Of a DNA stretch of 64,000 nt, positions 10,809 through 20,714 are shown in pieces. A program made the position numbers and the translations under genes. Origin of the DNA: Flavobacterium sp. RSP15 (GTDB lineage: Bacteria; Bacteroidota; Bacteroidia; Flavobacteriales; Flavobacteriaceae); NCBI RefSeq assembly GCF_003968755.1, contig NZ_RYDL01000010.1, positions 1 to 64,000 of the forward strand. The letters run 5' to 3'. The stretch's first letter is position 1. Every line of letters begins with the position of its first letter. A model generated the notes under the pieces. The model was not told where the DNA came from and searched no databases. It saw nothing but the letters and a program-made list of their open reading frames with translations.

Positions 10809-11750
10809 ATGAAAAGAAGCATATACATAGTCTTGACACTTGTACTATTAACCCAATCTGCGTGTCAAAAGGATCCTCTTGAAGAAGTTATTAATGGAAA
10901 TTGGAATAACGAACGAAATATATTGAGTATTAAATTTGAAAATCAAGTAGGTAATGCTGAGATTATTCGAATCGATGATGTATCGGGCGCTGTCAATCTC
11001 ACAATAAATAGTAATGCAGCACCAGATCTTTCTACTTTAAAAGTAGAGGAAATAGTTTTGTCCTATGGGGCTAAGGCTTCGATCAAAACTGGTGATGTTT
11101 TGAATTTTGAAAACACAGACAACAGCATCTCATTATTAGTCACCTCCCCTACAGGCAAAAAAAGGGAATATAAAGTGACGGTTACTCCTTTTACTGAAAC
11201 ATTGATTGGAACATATAGCATTGACAACTTGATTCTATATGGTGGAACAGGTCCTGAATATGGTGGTGGCGAAAAGCTGGCCCTCAATAGCAAACCTTGG
11301 CTTTGGCCTACAACTAATGGTCCCGATAAAGAACTTGATAATTACCTAGTATTCGAATTAACGGGTATCACGGATGATGGTAATACTTTCGGTACAGTAA
11401 CTAATTTTGCGGGGGCAGATGGTCTATATGCTAATTTTATTTTTGAAGGTAGCCCTAGGACAGACGTAAATCATTTTTATAGAAAAGTTCCTATTGGAGA
11501 AGGAAATTGGTTGAGAAACTACAACACGGGTTTATTAACATTCACTTTTGAAGATGGAACGGAGACTTCTGGAAATTATATTGATGCAGGAACCCAAGAT
11601 CTTGGTAATGGCTTTTCGCATACAATTACTAATAATGCTTTAGTTTTTAATTTAAATGGGGTTGATGATTGGGATAATATCTTTTCTGATTATGACAAAA
11701 TTGTAAAAAAACCAAGACGTTATTGGATCGAGATGACCAAACAAGAATAA
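10809..11750 (+). CDS. Surface glycan-binding lipoprotein candidate
   Basis: A 313-aa lipoprotein (lipobox QSAC, Cys19) that occupies the SusE/SGBP position after SusC and SusD. The N-terminal ~130 residues look like one or two Ig-like beta-sandwiches (ILSIKFENQVGNAEI, TVTPF). The C-terminal ~180 residues are rich in Gly, Asn and Trp (KPWLWPTTNGPDKELDNYLVF), which suggests a carbohydrate-binding module. No catalytic motif is visible. Its stop codon directly abuts the next ATG, so translation is probably coupled. Function is inferred from position and architecture, not from a recognised named family. Confidence 0.7.
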   Translation: MKRSIYIVLTLVLLTQSACQKDPLEEVINGNWNNERNILSIKFENQVGNAEIIRIDDVSGAVNLTINSNAAPDLSTLKVEEIVLSYGAKASIKTGDVLNFENTDNSISLLVTSPTGKKREYKVTVTPFTETLIGTYSIDNLILYGGTGPEYGGGEKLALNSKPWLWPTTNGPDKELDNYLVFELTGITDDGNTFGTVTNFAGADGLYANFIFEGSPRTDVNHFYRKVPIGEGNWLRNYNTGLLTFTFEDGTETSGNYIDAGTQDLGNGFSHTITNNALVFNLNGVDDWDNIFSDYDKIVKKPRRYWIEMTKQE

Positions 11751-13244
11751 ATGAAACCTAAACAATTTATGAAAAATAAACTTTTTAAAATAACAGCATT
11801 ATTTTGGTTAGTGATCACAGTAATAAGTTGCTCCGGATTATCCGTAGCAACAGTTACTGTTGATGCCAATACAATTGTAAACCATAATTATATTGGTAAT
11901 GGGGCTCAATGGGATCCATATCAATTAGATTATGGAGAAAAACATTTAGAAATTTCAGCTCAAGACTGGAATAAATTATACAATCGTCTAGATTTTATGA
12001 AGCCGCAGTTTATGAGGGTAATGATAAATACTTCTTCTTTAATAGAAAAGGACACCTTGAACCGAATGAAAAACTTCAAGGACTTATCCCCAATTCTAGA
12101 ATACTGCCAGTCTAGAGATGTTAAGGTTACTTTTGGAGATTGGGGCGGCAGTATGGTCAATAGCAAAGAAAATACTATTTCTAAAATGAATTTAAATCTA
12201 GCCGCAAAATATCTAGATTTTTTAATTAATGACAAAGGGTTCACTTGTATAAAATATTACAACATGATCAATGAACCCAATGGAGATTGGTCGGTAACAG
12301 ATGGGAATTATAAATTATGGGAAAAAGCGGTAACACATTTTTTCTCAGAAATTAAAGCTTTAAATCTCGACAAAAAAGTCAGCCTTATGGGACCGGATAT
12401 TGCAATTTGGGAGGCAGACAAAACGGACTGGATAACACAATCAGTTCAAAATTTAGACGAGGCTATCGGTATTTATGACATCCATACTTATCCTTCTAAA
12501 TTCACGGTAAACTCTGGCGAATATACTAAAATAATAAAAGCATATAAAGACGCTGTTACTGTTGACAAACCCATTGTGATGGGTGAAATAGGGTTTAAGT
12601 TCGTAGCCAAAGAAGATGCTCTTCTACTGACAGAAAATGTAAAAAGAGCCAAAGCTAAACCTTATGCTTCTATAGAAGATTCCCAAATGTTTGTTTATGA
12701 TTATAGCTATGGAACGGACATGGCTGACGCCCTTTTCCAAACAGTCAACACGGGGTATTCAGGATCTGTTGTCTGGATGCTAGATGATGCAATGCATGCC
12801 AAAGAAGCGAAGAATAAACTGAAAGTTTGGGGATTTTGGAATATTCTTGGAGATGAATATTTCGGAAAATCCGAAGAGGAAGTAAGACCTTGGTATTATG
12901 CATGGTCGTTACTTACTAAATATATGCCCTCTGAATCTAAAGTTTTTAAAGTAATCGTTACCGGAGATCCAAAAATCAAAGCAATTGCAATCTCTAAAGG
13001 AAGCAAATATATGTTTGCAATTGTAAATGTAGCGAATACCAATAAAAAAATTAAGCTAATAGGGTCTGGAATACCAGATTTACAAAACAGCAAAAAATTT
13101 ATTTACGCAAAAGGTAAATTAAATAAAAAAGGAGATCACGAATTACTTCCGAATAAAGAAGACTTGACAATTAGTTTTAAGAATCCTAAAACAATCAGTT
13201 TACCCGCTGAAGGACTTCTCATTTTAACAAACTTTGATTACTAA
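11751..13244 (+). CDS. GH-A clan glycoside hydrolase, lipoprotein
   Basis: A 497-aa (beta/alpha)8 glycosidase-like protein. The ATG at 11769 (MKNKLFKITALFWL) gives a cleaner lipoprotein signal; from the 11751 start the lipidated Cys is residue 27 (ISCSG). The predicted acid/base is Glu175 in NMINEPNGDW and the predicted nucleophile is Glu279 in IVMGEIGF, as in GH5- and GH39-like clan GH-A enzymes. A small C-terminal beta domain follows from about residue 400. It is a clear paralogue of the protein at 15486-17018, sharing CIKYYN..NEPNG.W and W.LDDAMH. The clan is fairly sure; the CAZy family and substrate are not. In this operon it may cut mannan backbone or a side chain. Confidence 0.75.
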   Translation: MKPKQFMKNKLFKITALFWLVITVISCSGLSVATVTVDANTIVNHNYIGNGAQWDPYQLDYGEKHLEISAQDWNKLYNRLDFMKPQFMRVMINTSSLIEKDTLNRMKNFKDLSPILEYCQSRDVKVTFGDWGGSMVNSKENTISKMNLNLAAKYLDFLINDKGFTCIKYYNMINEPNGDWSVTDGNYKLWEKAVTHFFSEIKALNLDKKVSLMGPDIAIWEADKTDWITQSVQNLDEAIGIYDIHTYPSKFTVNSGEYTKIIKAYKDAVTVDKPIVMGEIGFKFVAKEDALLLTENVKRAKAKPYASIEDSQMFVYDYSYGTDMADALFQTVNTGYSGSVVWMLDDAMHAKEAKNKLKVWGFWNILGDEYFGKSEEEVRPWYYAWSLLTKYMPSESKVFKVIVTGDPKIKAIAISKGSKYMFAIVNVANTNKKIKLIGSGIPDLQNSKKFIYAKGKLNKKGDHELLPNKEDLTISFKNPKTISLPAEGLLILTNFDY

Positions 13245-13261
13245 ACCCTAAAAATAGCACC

Positions 13262-14446
13262 ATGAAAAATAGTACCCTCACTCTACTTTTTATTTATTTA
13301 TCTTCTTTGGGATGTGCTTCGGAAGAAACATCAAATAATGACGAAAACTCAAATAATTCCGCTAATAAAACAACTTTAAAAATGGTTGATTCCAATGCAA
13401 CCATTGAAACTAAAGCCTTGTATTCTCAACTGTGGAATATTCAAACTAAAGGTACAATGTTTGGCCATCATGATGATCTTCTGTATGGTACAAATTGGAT
13501 GGCTCAAGCCGGTGGGTCTGACATTAAAGATGTATGTGGTGATTTTCCCGCTGTTTTTAGTGTTGATTTTGCCGAAATAATGGACGACCGCAGTTCTAAT
13601 TCTCCATTAAATTCAGATAGAGAACGTGTAATAAAAGAAGCCCGAGAAAGAGGAGAAGTTATTATTGCTAATTGTCATTTAAATAATCCTCTTACAGGTG
13701 GCGATTCTTGGGATAATTCTAATAACACTGTTGCACAACAAATTCTTATTGACGGAAGCCCTGTAAATATAAAATTCAAATCGTGGCTGGACAAACTAGC
13801 TTTTTTTATGCAAAATTTAAAAGACAATGAAGGCAAATTAATTCCCGTTATATTCCGCCCTTTTCACGAACATACACAATCTTGGTCATGGTGGGGTTCT
13901 AGTGCAACCACTCAAACAGAATTCATTAATCTTTGGAAATATACCCTAAACTATCTCAATAACGAGAAAAGTGTGCACAATCTCATTTTCGCAATCTCAC
14001 CACAGTTGGATCAACTAGGGTCAAAAGAAAGCCTTTTATACCGATGGCCTGGTGACGATTATGTTGATTTCATAGGAATGGACAGTTATCACGGGACTAA
14101 TACATCTGCCTTTAGCAGTAATTTAAGAACCTTAGGATTATTGTCAAAGGAAAAACATAAACCTTGCGGGGTGACTGAAACTGGCTTAGAAACAATAATG
14201 GTAAATGGCGTGGCTTATGATAACTACTGGACCAACGAAATAAGCATCCCACTTACAGGGAAAAATGTAAGTATGGTTGTAATGTGGAGAAATAAATTTG
14301 AACTTGGAGGAACACATTATTATGCGCCTTTTAAAGGACATAGTTCTTCAAGCAATTTCAAATTACTATTTGACACTCCTCACATGCTTTTTAGTAAGGA
14401 TTTACCCGATATGTATACGATGGCCGAAAATATAACCGTTGAATAA
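13262..14446 (+). CDS. GH26 beta-mannanase, lipoprotein
   Basis: A 394-aa lipoprotein (lipobox LGCAS, Cys18) followed by a short Asn/Ser-rich linker and a GH26 domain that cleaves beta-1,4-mannosidic bonds. Visible motifs are MFGHHDDLLYG near residue 66, IIANCHLNNPLTGGDSW near 134, RPFHEHTQSWSWWG with acid/base Glu203, GMDSYHG near 272 and the nucleophile Glu306 in GVTETGLE. Lipid anchoring suggests a location on the cell surface or periplasmic face. Whether it is an endo-mannanase or a mannobiohydrolase cannot be told from the sequence. Confidence 0.93.
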   Translation: MKNSTLTLLFIYLSSLGCASEETSNNDENSNNSANKTTLKMVDSNATIETKALYSQLWNIQTKGTMFGHHDDLLYGTNWMAQAGGSDIKDVCGDFPAVFSVDFAEIMDDRSSNSPLNSDRERVIKEARERGEVIIANCHLNNPLTGGDSWDNSNNTVAQQILIDGSPVNIKFKSWLDKLAFFMQNLKDNEGKLIPVIFRPFHEHTQSWSWWGSSATTQTEFINLWKYTLNYLNNEKSVHNLIFAISPQLDQLGSKESLLYRWPGDDYVDFIGMDSYHGTNTSAFSSNLRTLGLLSKEKHKPCGVTETGLETIMVNGVAYDNYWTNEISIPLTGKNVSMVVMWRNKFELGGTHYYAPFKGHSSSSNFKLLFDTPHMLFSKDLPDMYTMAENITVE

Positions 14447-14469
14447 AAACTCCAAAAGAAAAATAAATA

Positions 14470-15480
14470 ATGAAATTAATTAAATGTACAAAAAACCCAA
14501 TTCTCAGTCCAAATTTAGAAAATAGCTGGGAAAATCTCGTGGTCTGCAATCCTGGAGTATGGTATGAAGAAGGAGTATTTTATATGTTATACAGAGCTGC
14601 TGGTAATGATGAAGATCATTATATTCGAATTGGTCTCGCAACCAGTGAAGATGGTATTAACTTTATTCGACAATCAAACCAACCTGTTTTTGGTCCAAGT
14701 GAAGATGGTCCTGACATGGGTGGAATCGAAGATCCTAGAATTGTTAAATTTGGAAATGAATTTTATGTAACCTACGCATATCGGCCTTATCCACCTGGAC
14801 AGTATTGGACTTTTGAACACGATGTAATCCGAATTCCTGAAACTGGGCCATGTGCACCATTAGTATTAAAAGAAAATATTGCAAATTCAGGGCTAGCCGT
14901 AACTACCGATTTTAAAAAATTTAAACGGCTTGGCCGTATAACTCGTACTAATTTAGATGATCGTGATGTAATACTGTTTCCTGAAAAAATTAATGGAAAA
15001 TATGCAATGTTACATCGTCCAAAACAATGGGTAGGTTATCAATATGGTTGTGAATACCCTTCAATTTGGATTCGCTATTCGGACGACTTGATGGTTTGGG
15101 ATGAAAAAAGTATCCTGCTTATGACTGGAAAAAAAGGGACTTGGGAAGAAAAAATTGGTGGTAGTACTCCTCCTCTTAAAACAAAAAAAGGCTGGTTAAT
15201 AATCTATCACGGAGTAGAAAATGGAGGTAACGGATTCTACCGCGTTGGAGCAGCTTTACTTGATCTGAACGATCCTACAAAGGTAATTGGTAGACTGGAA
15301 GATTGGATAATGGAACCGGAACACAAATATGAAATAGAAGGTTTCTATAAAGGATGTGTTTTTCCTACGGGAAATGTAATCATTAATGAGACTTTATACA
15401 TATATTACGGTGCCGCTGACAAATATATTGGATTGGCAACTTGTAATATTAATCAATTGTTAGATACTTTAATAAAATAA
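14470..15480 (+). CDS. GH130 beta-mannoside phosphorylase
   Basis: A 336-aa protein with no signal peptide, so probably cytoplasmic. GH130 enzymes phosphorolyse beta-mannosides to mannose 1-phosphate. Five-bladed propeller features are visible: CNPGVWYEEGVFYMLYRA near residue 26, the conserved catalytic Asp88 in GGIEDPRIV, RTNLDDRDVILFPEKING near 160, HRPKQW, and IYHGVENGGNGFYRVGAALL near 244. The length suits the shorter GH130 subfamilies. The usual partner mannobiose 2-epimerase is not in this window, so the enzyme may act directly on mannobiose or manno-oligosaccharides, or the epimerase lies elsewhere. Confidence 0.9.
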   Translation: MKLIKCTKNPILSPNLENSWENLVVCNPGVWYEEGVFYMLYRAAGNDEDHYIRIGLATSEDGINFIRQSNQPVFGPSEDGPDMGGIEDPRIVKFGNEFYVTYAYRPYPPGQYWTFEHDVIRIPETGPCAPLVLKENIANSGLAVTTDFKKFKRLGRITRTNLDDRDVILFPEKINGKYAMLHRPKQWVGYQYGCEYPSIWIRYSDDLMVWDEKSILLMTGKKGTWEEKIGGSTPPLKTKKGWLIIYHGVENGGNGFYRVGAALLDLNDPTKVIGRLEDWIMEPEHKYEIEGFYKGCVFPTGNVIINETLYIYYGAADKYIGLATCNINQLLDTLIK

Positions 15481-15485
15481 CTGAT

Positions 15486-17018
15486 ATGAATTTAAAACGA
15501 CATCCACTACTCTTGCTTGCATTGTTATGCTTTTCTGTCAATAGCCAGAATACGCATCCTCAAGTCTTAATTCAATCAAATAAAGTTATTTCAAACGAAT
15601 TTATTGGAATTGGTTTTGAGTTTTCAGCTTATCCTCATGCTGATGCAGAAAATGCGGAATGGGGAAAATTAATGACCGATGAAAAATGGGAGGAAGTTTT
15701 CGAGAGAGTCTCGTTTATAAAACCAAAAATTGTTCGTGTTATTGATCAGGCAAATTGGAGATATCTAAAAGGTTTTGACAACAAAGGAAATCCCTTAATA
15801 GATTTTGAAAGCGAACAAATGCAAGCGCTTTATAAATTACTAGATTATTGCCAAGAAAATAAAATCATTGTCATATTGGGTGAATGGGGACAACCTTACA
15901 AAGTTCATGATACTCACCTAAATCTTCAAAATAGCTTTACAGGCGCAAATGACCCCAAATGGATAAATTTAATTATTAAAAATTTAAAACATTTGATACT
16001 TGATAAAAAATACACCTGTATAAAATATTATAATCTTGTAAATGAGCCCAATGGATATTGGGCAACTACAGATGGTGATTGGGATCAATGGAAACAAGGA
16101 GCTTCAATGCTTAATCTAGCTATTAAGAACGCCGGTCTCGCAACAAATGTAGCTTTAATAGGCCCTGATTCAACTCCTTACGACAATCCAAAATCAAAAT
16201 ACAAAGGTTTAGATTGGGCGAGACAAGCAGTACTTCAGATACCTGATCTTATATCGGCCTATGACGTTCACGATTATCCCTCAAAAGAAAGTATTCGAGT
16301 AGGAGAGTTTCAAAAAACCTACACTAACTTAATTAAGTATGCTGATTCCTTAGAAAGGAAACCATTCATTTTAGGGGAATTAGGAATTACAGGACCTTCT
16401 TCTTCTAAAAAAAATATAGGGGATAAATATTCCAGTAAAGACAGTCAGCTTTCTGTTTACGACTATGACTATGGTGTAGATATGGCTGATGCTTTAATTC
16501 AGTCTTTAAATAGTGGTTTTGATGCAGTAATTGCATGGGATTTAGATGATGCTATGCATACTCTTGATGACAAAGGGGATAAATTCCAATTAAAACGATG
16601 GGGAATGTTTAATATTCTTGGAGAAGAACTAACAGGGAAAAAAGAAGATAGTGACCTTCGTCCTTGGTTTTACACCTGGTCGATTATTTGTCGCTATTTT
16701 GAGAAGGATATGAAAATAGTAAAAATTGAAAATTTAAATATTGAAAAAGTTAGAGCTGCAGCAGGCATTTCTCCTTCAGGAGATATTACTATTGCCATTG
16801 TAAATAACAGTAATAAAGACGCTAATTTTAATTTAAATATAAAAGATTTTCAAAAAGAAAAAATAGTGAAAAAATACCTATTCAGTGAAAATAATAGAAT
16901 AGTCAATGAAAAAGGATTTCCTATTCCCCAAAAGGACAAAACTACAATAAGCAATCAAAAAAGCATAAAGGTAGCTATTCCGGCAAAAAGCGTAATTCTT
17001 TATACTTCTTACAACTAA
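15486..17018 (+). CDS. GH-A clan glycoside hydrolase, secreted paralogue
   Basis: A 510-aa secreted enzyme (signal peptide ending VNSQ near residue 21, no lipobox), paralogous to 11751-13244. The predicted acid/base is Glu187 in NLVNEPNGYW and the predicted nucleophile Glu298 in FILGELGITG. Other shared features are a Trp-rich LGEWGQPY strand end, DYDYGVDMADALIQSLNSGF and AWDLDDAMHTLDD, then a C-terminal beta domain. It starts 5 bases after GH130. Because one paralogue is a lipoprotein and this one is free, they may act at different sides of the outer membrane. Family assignment below clan level is uncertain. Confidence 0.75.
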   Translation: MNLKRHPLLLLALLCFSVNSQNTHPQVLIQSNKVISNEFIGIGFEFSAYPHADAENAEWGKLMTDEKWEEVFERVSFIKPKIVRVIDQANWRYLKGFDNKGNPLIDFESEQMQALYKLLDYCQENKIIVILGEWGQPYKVHDTHLNLQNSFTGANDPKWINLIIKNLKHLILDKKYTCIKYYNLVNEPNGYWATTDGDWDQWKQGASMLNLAIKNAGLATNVALIGPDSTPYDNPKSKYKGLDWARQAVLQIPDLISAYDVHDYPSKESIRVGEFQKTYTNLIKYADSLERKPFILGELGITGPSSSKKNIGDKYSSKDSQLSVYDYDYGVDMADALIQSLNSGFDAVIAWDLDDAMHTLDDKGDKFQLKRWGMFNILGEELTGKKEDSDLRPWFYTWSIICRYFEKDMKIVKIENLNIEKVRAAAGISPSGDITIAIVNNSNKDANFNLNIKDFQKEKIVKKYLFSENNRIVNEKGFPIPQKDKTTISNQKSIKVAIPAKSVILYTSYN

Positions 17019-17024
17019 TCCAAT

Positions 17025-18662
17025 ATGACGAACTTAAATTTAATTGATTTAGTTGTACTTACTCTTTACATTGTATTTATAATTTGGTGGGCGTTGAGAC
17101 ACCAGAAAAGCAATGATTCTGAAGCCTATTTCCTAGCAGGTAGAAATTTGACTTGGCCAGTGGTTGGTTTGTCATTATTTGCTGCAAGTGTCTCAAGTTC
17201 CACCCTAATGGGGCACTCCGGTGAGGGTTTTATTAGCGGCATAGCTGTCTTTAATTACAACTGGATTTCAATATTGGTGATGGTGTTTTTCGCCGTTTTT
17301 TTCTTGCCTTTTTATATAAAATCCGGAATCTTTACTATGCCTGAATTTCTCGAAAGAAGATTTGACAGTAAATCAAGGACCTATTTTTCTTTTATAACCA
17401 TAATTGGAAATGTGTTTTTGGATGCCGCTGCAACACTTTATACGGGAGCACTTATCATTAAAATGATTTTTCCAGAAGCTGAAATCGTATGGATTATTAT
17501 TGGTATGGCAATTGTAGCAGGAAGTTACACTATAATTGGCGGTCTTTCTTCTGCTATTAATGCAGATGTGATACAGGCAATCGTTCTTATTGTTGGTTCT
17601 TCCATCCTTGCTATATTTGCAATGAATAGTATTGGCGGTTGGGAAGCATTTATAACTCAGTTTAACGAAGGAGTTTGGCTAAAACTTACTCGGCCTCTAG
17701 ATGATCCAACGGTGCCTTGGTTGGGGATGTGGTTAGGTATTCCTATTTTAGGATTTTATTTTTGGGCTAACAATCAAGTTATGGTTCAAAGAGTTTTGTC
17801 GGCAAAATCAGTAGATCATGGCCGTAAAGGAGTTCTTCTTGTTGGCTTTTTATATCTTTTTACCCTTTTCATTTTTATTATGCCGGGTTTAGTAGCAAGA
17901 GGTATTAATCTTTTTGGTGTTGAAAATTTACCAAATGAAATTATAAGTGGCACTGAATTAAAATCCAAATACGGTATTAATACAGATCAGGTATACCCTA
18001 GAATGATCATTAAACTATTACCTGTTGGTATCATTGGTATTATACTTTCTGCAATGATTTCTGCCTTGACTTCTACTTTAAGTGCTACACTAAGCTCCGT
18101 TTCTACTCTTTTTACTATGGACTTCTATTGTAAATTTGATAAAAACGCTTCAAATGAAAAAAAAGTAAGGGTTGGTAAAATAACAGCGGTTGTGACCTTA
18201 TGCATTGCAGTAACTTGGGCTCCCTACATCGGTCAATTTGATTCTTTAATATCTTATTATCAAGAAATTGTATCATATTTAGCTCCCCCAGTAGTAGGAA
18301 CCTTTTTTATTGGATTGTTTTGGAAACGTTCGAATGCTATTGGCGCTTTTAGCGGATTAATGTCTGGCTTACTGATAGCTGTTGTTATCATGACCTTAAA
18401 ATATATATTCGAAATTGAAATTGGATTACACTTCCTATTATTAGCTCCAATAATATTAGTTTTAAGTGTATTGACAAATACCATAGTAAGTTTAATGACT
18501 ACTCCGCCTCCATTTGCTAAAGTTGAAGAAAATACTTGGACTCGTAAGATTTGGGCCGAAGAAACACTGGCGCTCCAAGGAGTAGTGTGGTATAAAAACT
18601 TTAGACTACAAGCTCTATTTTTAGTAATTGCTTGTTTCTGTATGTATGCCTGGTTCTACTAA
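17025..18662 (+). CDS. SSS-family sodium/sugar symporter
   Basis: A 545-aa inner-membrane protein with about 13-14 hydrophobic helices, in the sodium:solute symporter (SLC5) family. Family features include the first-helix region LYIVFIIWWALRHQKSNDSEAYFLAGRNLTW (described in parts: FLAGRNLTWPVVGLSLFAAS), GGLSSAINADVIQAIVL near residue 174, and FYFWANNQVMVQRVLSAKS near 245. It begins 6 bases after the preceding hydrolase. It probably imports mannobiose or manno-oligosaccharides released in the periplasm for the GH130 phosphorylase. The sugar is inferred from the operon. Confidence 0.9.
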   Translation: MTNLNLIDLVVLTLYIVFIIWWALRHQKSNDSEAYFLAGRNLTWPVVGLSLFAASVSSSTLMGHSGEGFISGIAVFNYNWISILVMVFFAVFFLPFYIKSGIFTMPEFLERRFDSKSRTYFSFITIIGNVFLDAAATLYTGALIIKMIFPEAEIVWIIIGMAIVAGSYTIIGGLSSAINADVIQAIVLIVGSSILAIFAMNSIGGWEAFITQFNEGVWLKLTRPLDDPTVPWLGMWLGIPILGFYFWANNQVMVQRVLSAKSVDHGRKGVLLVGFLYLFTLFIFIMPGLVARGINLFGVENLPNEIISGTELKSKYGINTDQVYPRMIIKLLPVGIIGIILSAMISALTSTLSATLSSVSTLFTMDFYCKFDKNASNEKKVRVGKITAVVTLCIAVTWAPYIGQFDSLISYYQEIVSYLAPPVVGTFFIGLFWKRSNAIGAFSGLMSGLLIAVVIMTLKYIFEIEIGLHFLLLAPIILVLSVLTNTIVSLMTTPPPFAKVEENTWTRKIWAEETLALQGVVWYKNFRLQALFLVIACFCMYAWFY

Positions 18663-18692
18663 TAAATCTAAAGAATAAGATTTTAAACGATT

Positions 18693-19979
18693 ATGAAGAA
18701 AATTATTAAATGCTTTATCATATTGTTTATAATAGCAATAGCGCCAATAGTAATGGCTCAAAGCTTTATAAGCGTTAAGAAGGGTATATTCTTAAAAGAA
18801 GGTAAACCCTACCGTTTTTTAGGTTCTAACTTTTGGTATGGAATGAATTTGGGTTCATCAGATAAGGATCGATTAGTAAGAGAGTTGGATCGATTAAATA
18901 GTATAGGAATCAAAAACCTCCGTATTATGGCAGCTTCCGAAGGAAATGAATCAGCTCTTTGGCGCATTCAACCTGCTTTACAAACTGCACCCAATGTATA
19001 TAATGAAAACTTATTAGTAGGCTTAGACTTTTTATTAGTAGAATTAAGAAAAAGAGGAATGGTAGCAGTGATGTGCCTCAATAATTTCTGGCCATGGTCA
19101 GGTGGTTTCGCACAATATGTTTCATGGGCAAATGCCAATGAATCAATTCCTTATCCTCCACCGGCAGAAAATGGAAATTGGAGGACTTATCAGCATTATT
19201 CTGCGCGTTTTTACAGTGATACTATTGCAAAAAATCAGTTTAATATTTTTTTAAAAAAAATTATTAATAGGGTAAATTCTATTAATAACATTGCCTATAA
19301 AGAAGATCCAACAATAATGGCATGGCAATTAGCAAACGAACCTGAAGGAAGCAATAATATTCTAAATTACAGACGCTGGTTACATGATACTGCAAAAACT
19401 ATTAAAAAACTTGACGCAAACCATTTGGTCTCAATTGGTAGTGAAGGAAATACACCTTCATCTGAAAATGGAACCAATTTTGAAAAAGACCATAATTCAC
19501 CTTATATTGATTATTTTACCTTCCATTTATGGATTCAGAACTGGGATTGGTTTGATCCAATTCGTCCAGAGGATACCTATCAAAAGGCTTTAGTTAAAGT
19601 AAATGAATATATAGATACACATGTACAAATTGCATTAAAATTTAATAAACCCATAGTTTTAGAAGAATTTGGAATTTCTAGAGATAAAAATAGCTATAGT
19701 CCCTCTGCTAATGTTACTATCAGAGATATATATTATGCAACTATTTTTAATAAAATAAATAATTTAAGTAAATCAATCCCAATGGTTTCCGGCGTCAATT
19801 TTTGGGCATGGTCAGGTGAAGGAAGACCTAATCAGCCTAAAAGCATATGGAAAATAGGAGATGATTTTACAGGAGATCCCCCGCACGAATTTCAAGGATG
19901 GTATTCAGTATACGATACTGACAAAACAACAATAGAAGTCTTAAAAAAATATGCTAATAAAATTAATACTGAAAAATAA
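18693..19979 (+). CDS. GH5 (GH5_7-like) endo-beta-mannanase
   Basis: A 428-aa secreted enzyme (signal peptide residues 1-22, ending VMAQ) that fits the plant- and bacterial-type beta-mannanase subfamily GH5_7. Motifs: GSNFWYGMNLG near residue 44, NLRIMAASEG near 75, CLNNFWPWSGGFAQYVSW near 128, acid/base Glu216 in WQLANEPEGS, FHLWIQNW near 277 and nucleophile Glu325 in IVLEEFGISRD. It ends at about the catalytic domain, with no carbohydrate-binding module. Together with GH26 it gives the locus two unrelated backbone-cutting mannanases. Confidence 0.92.
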   Translation: MKKIIKCFIILFIIAIAPIVMAQSFISVKKGIFLKEGKPYRFLGSNFWYGMNLGSSDKDRLVRELDRLNSIGIKNLRIMAASEGNESALWRIQPALQTAPNVYNENLLVGLDFLLVELRKRGMVAVMCLNNFWPWSGGFAQYVSWANANESIPYPPPAENGNWRTYQHYSARFYSDTIAKNQFNIFLKKIINRVNSINNIAYKEDPTIMAWQLANEPEGSNNILNYRRWLHDTAKTIKKLDANHLVSIGSEGNTPSSENGTNFEKDHNSPYIDYFTFHLWIQNWDWFDPIRPEDTYQKALVKVNEYIDTHVQIALKFNKPIVLEEFGISRDKNSYSPSANVTIRDIYYATIFNKINNLSKSIPMVSGVNFWAWSGEGRPNQPKSIWKIGDDFTGDPPHEFQGWYSVYDTDKTTIEVLKKYANKINTEK

Positions 19980-20018
19980 AAAAGCTATTTTTAAAATTAA
20001 TTTTAAATAATCAAAATT

Positions 20019-20714
20019 ATGAAAAATTATATAATAATATTTTTATTATCTATTTCATGTTTTGCCCAAAGGGAAACAATTGGATCAATAAAATCTATAA
20101 CTACTTCACCATTTGAACTCAATTACATATTAAGTATACCAGATAATGTAAAGCCAAATAAGTCTCTAATAGTATTTCTTCATGGATCTGGTGAAAAAGG
20201 TAACGACTTGGAAAAAATAAAATCTCATGGCCCTTTAAAATACCTAAAAACAAATAAAATTGATTCTTTTATACTTGCTCCCCAATGCCCAGAAAACAAA
20301 CATTGGAATTCTGAAGAACTGTATATACTAATTAATAAAATAATTGCTGAAAATGAAATTGATTCTAATAGAATTTATCTCACCGGTCTAAGCATGGGTG
20401 CTTGGGGAGCTTGGAATTTGGCCTATAGCTACCCCGAATTATTTGCAGCTTTAGTTCCAATTGCCGGATATGTTGATAGAATCCCTTTTGTAGAAGGTTG
20501 TAAAATCGCTGCAATTCCAACAAGAATTTATCATGGTTTACTTGATAATATAGTTGATATTCAGTATTCTATTGAAATTTATAAAAAGTTAAAAAAGTGC
20601 AATAAGGATATTAAACTCCAAATATTTGATGATGCTTTTCATGATAGCTGGACACGTGTTTATGACAATTCAATTATCTATAATTGGATGTTATCACAAA
20701 ATAGGATACCTTAA
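20019..20714 (+). CDS. Secreted esterase, alpha/beta hydrolase
   Basis: A 231-aa hydrolase with a signal peptide (ending CFAQ, residue 17). The fold resembles dienelactone hydrolase / phospholipase-carboxylesterase and CE1-like esterases: FLHGSGEKGND near residue 53, nucleophile Ser125 in TGLSMGAWGAW, Asp176 (or Asp180) in HGLLDNIVD, and His208 in DDAFHDSW. As the last gene of the mannan operon it could remove acetyl groups from acetylated mannan, an inference from context. It starts 39 bases after GH5; no clear terminator hairpin follows. Confidence 0.82.
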   Translation: MKNYIIIFLLSISCFAQRETIGSIKSITTSPFELNYILSIPDNVKPNKSLIVFLHGSGEKGNDLEKIKSHGPLKYLKTNKIDSFILAPQCPENKHWNSEELYILINKIIAENEIDSNRIYLTGLSMGAWGAWNLAYSYPELFAALVPIAGYVDRIPFVEGCKIAAIPTRIYHGLLDNIVDIQYSIEIYKKLKKCNKDIKLQIFDDAFHDSWTRVYDNSIIYNWMLSQNRIP

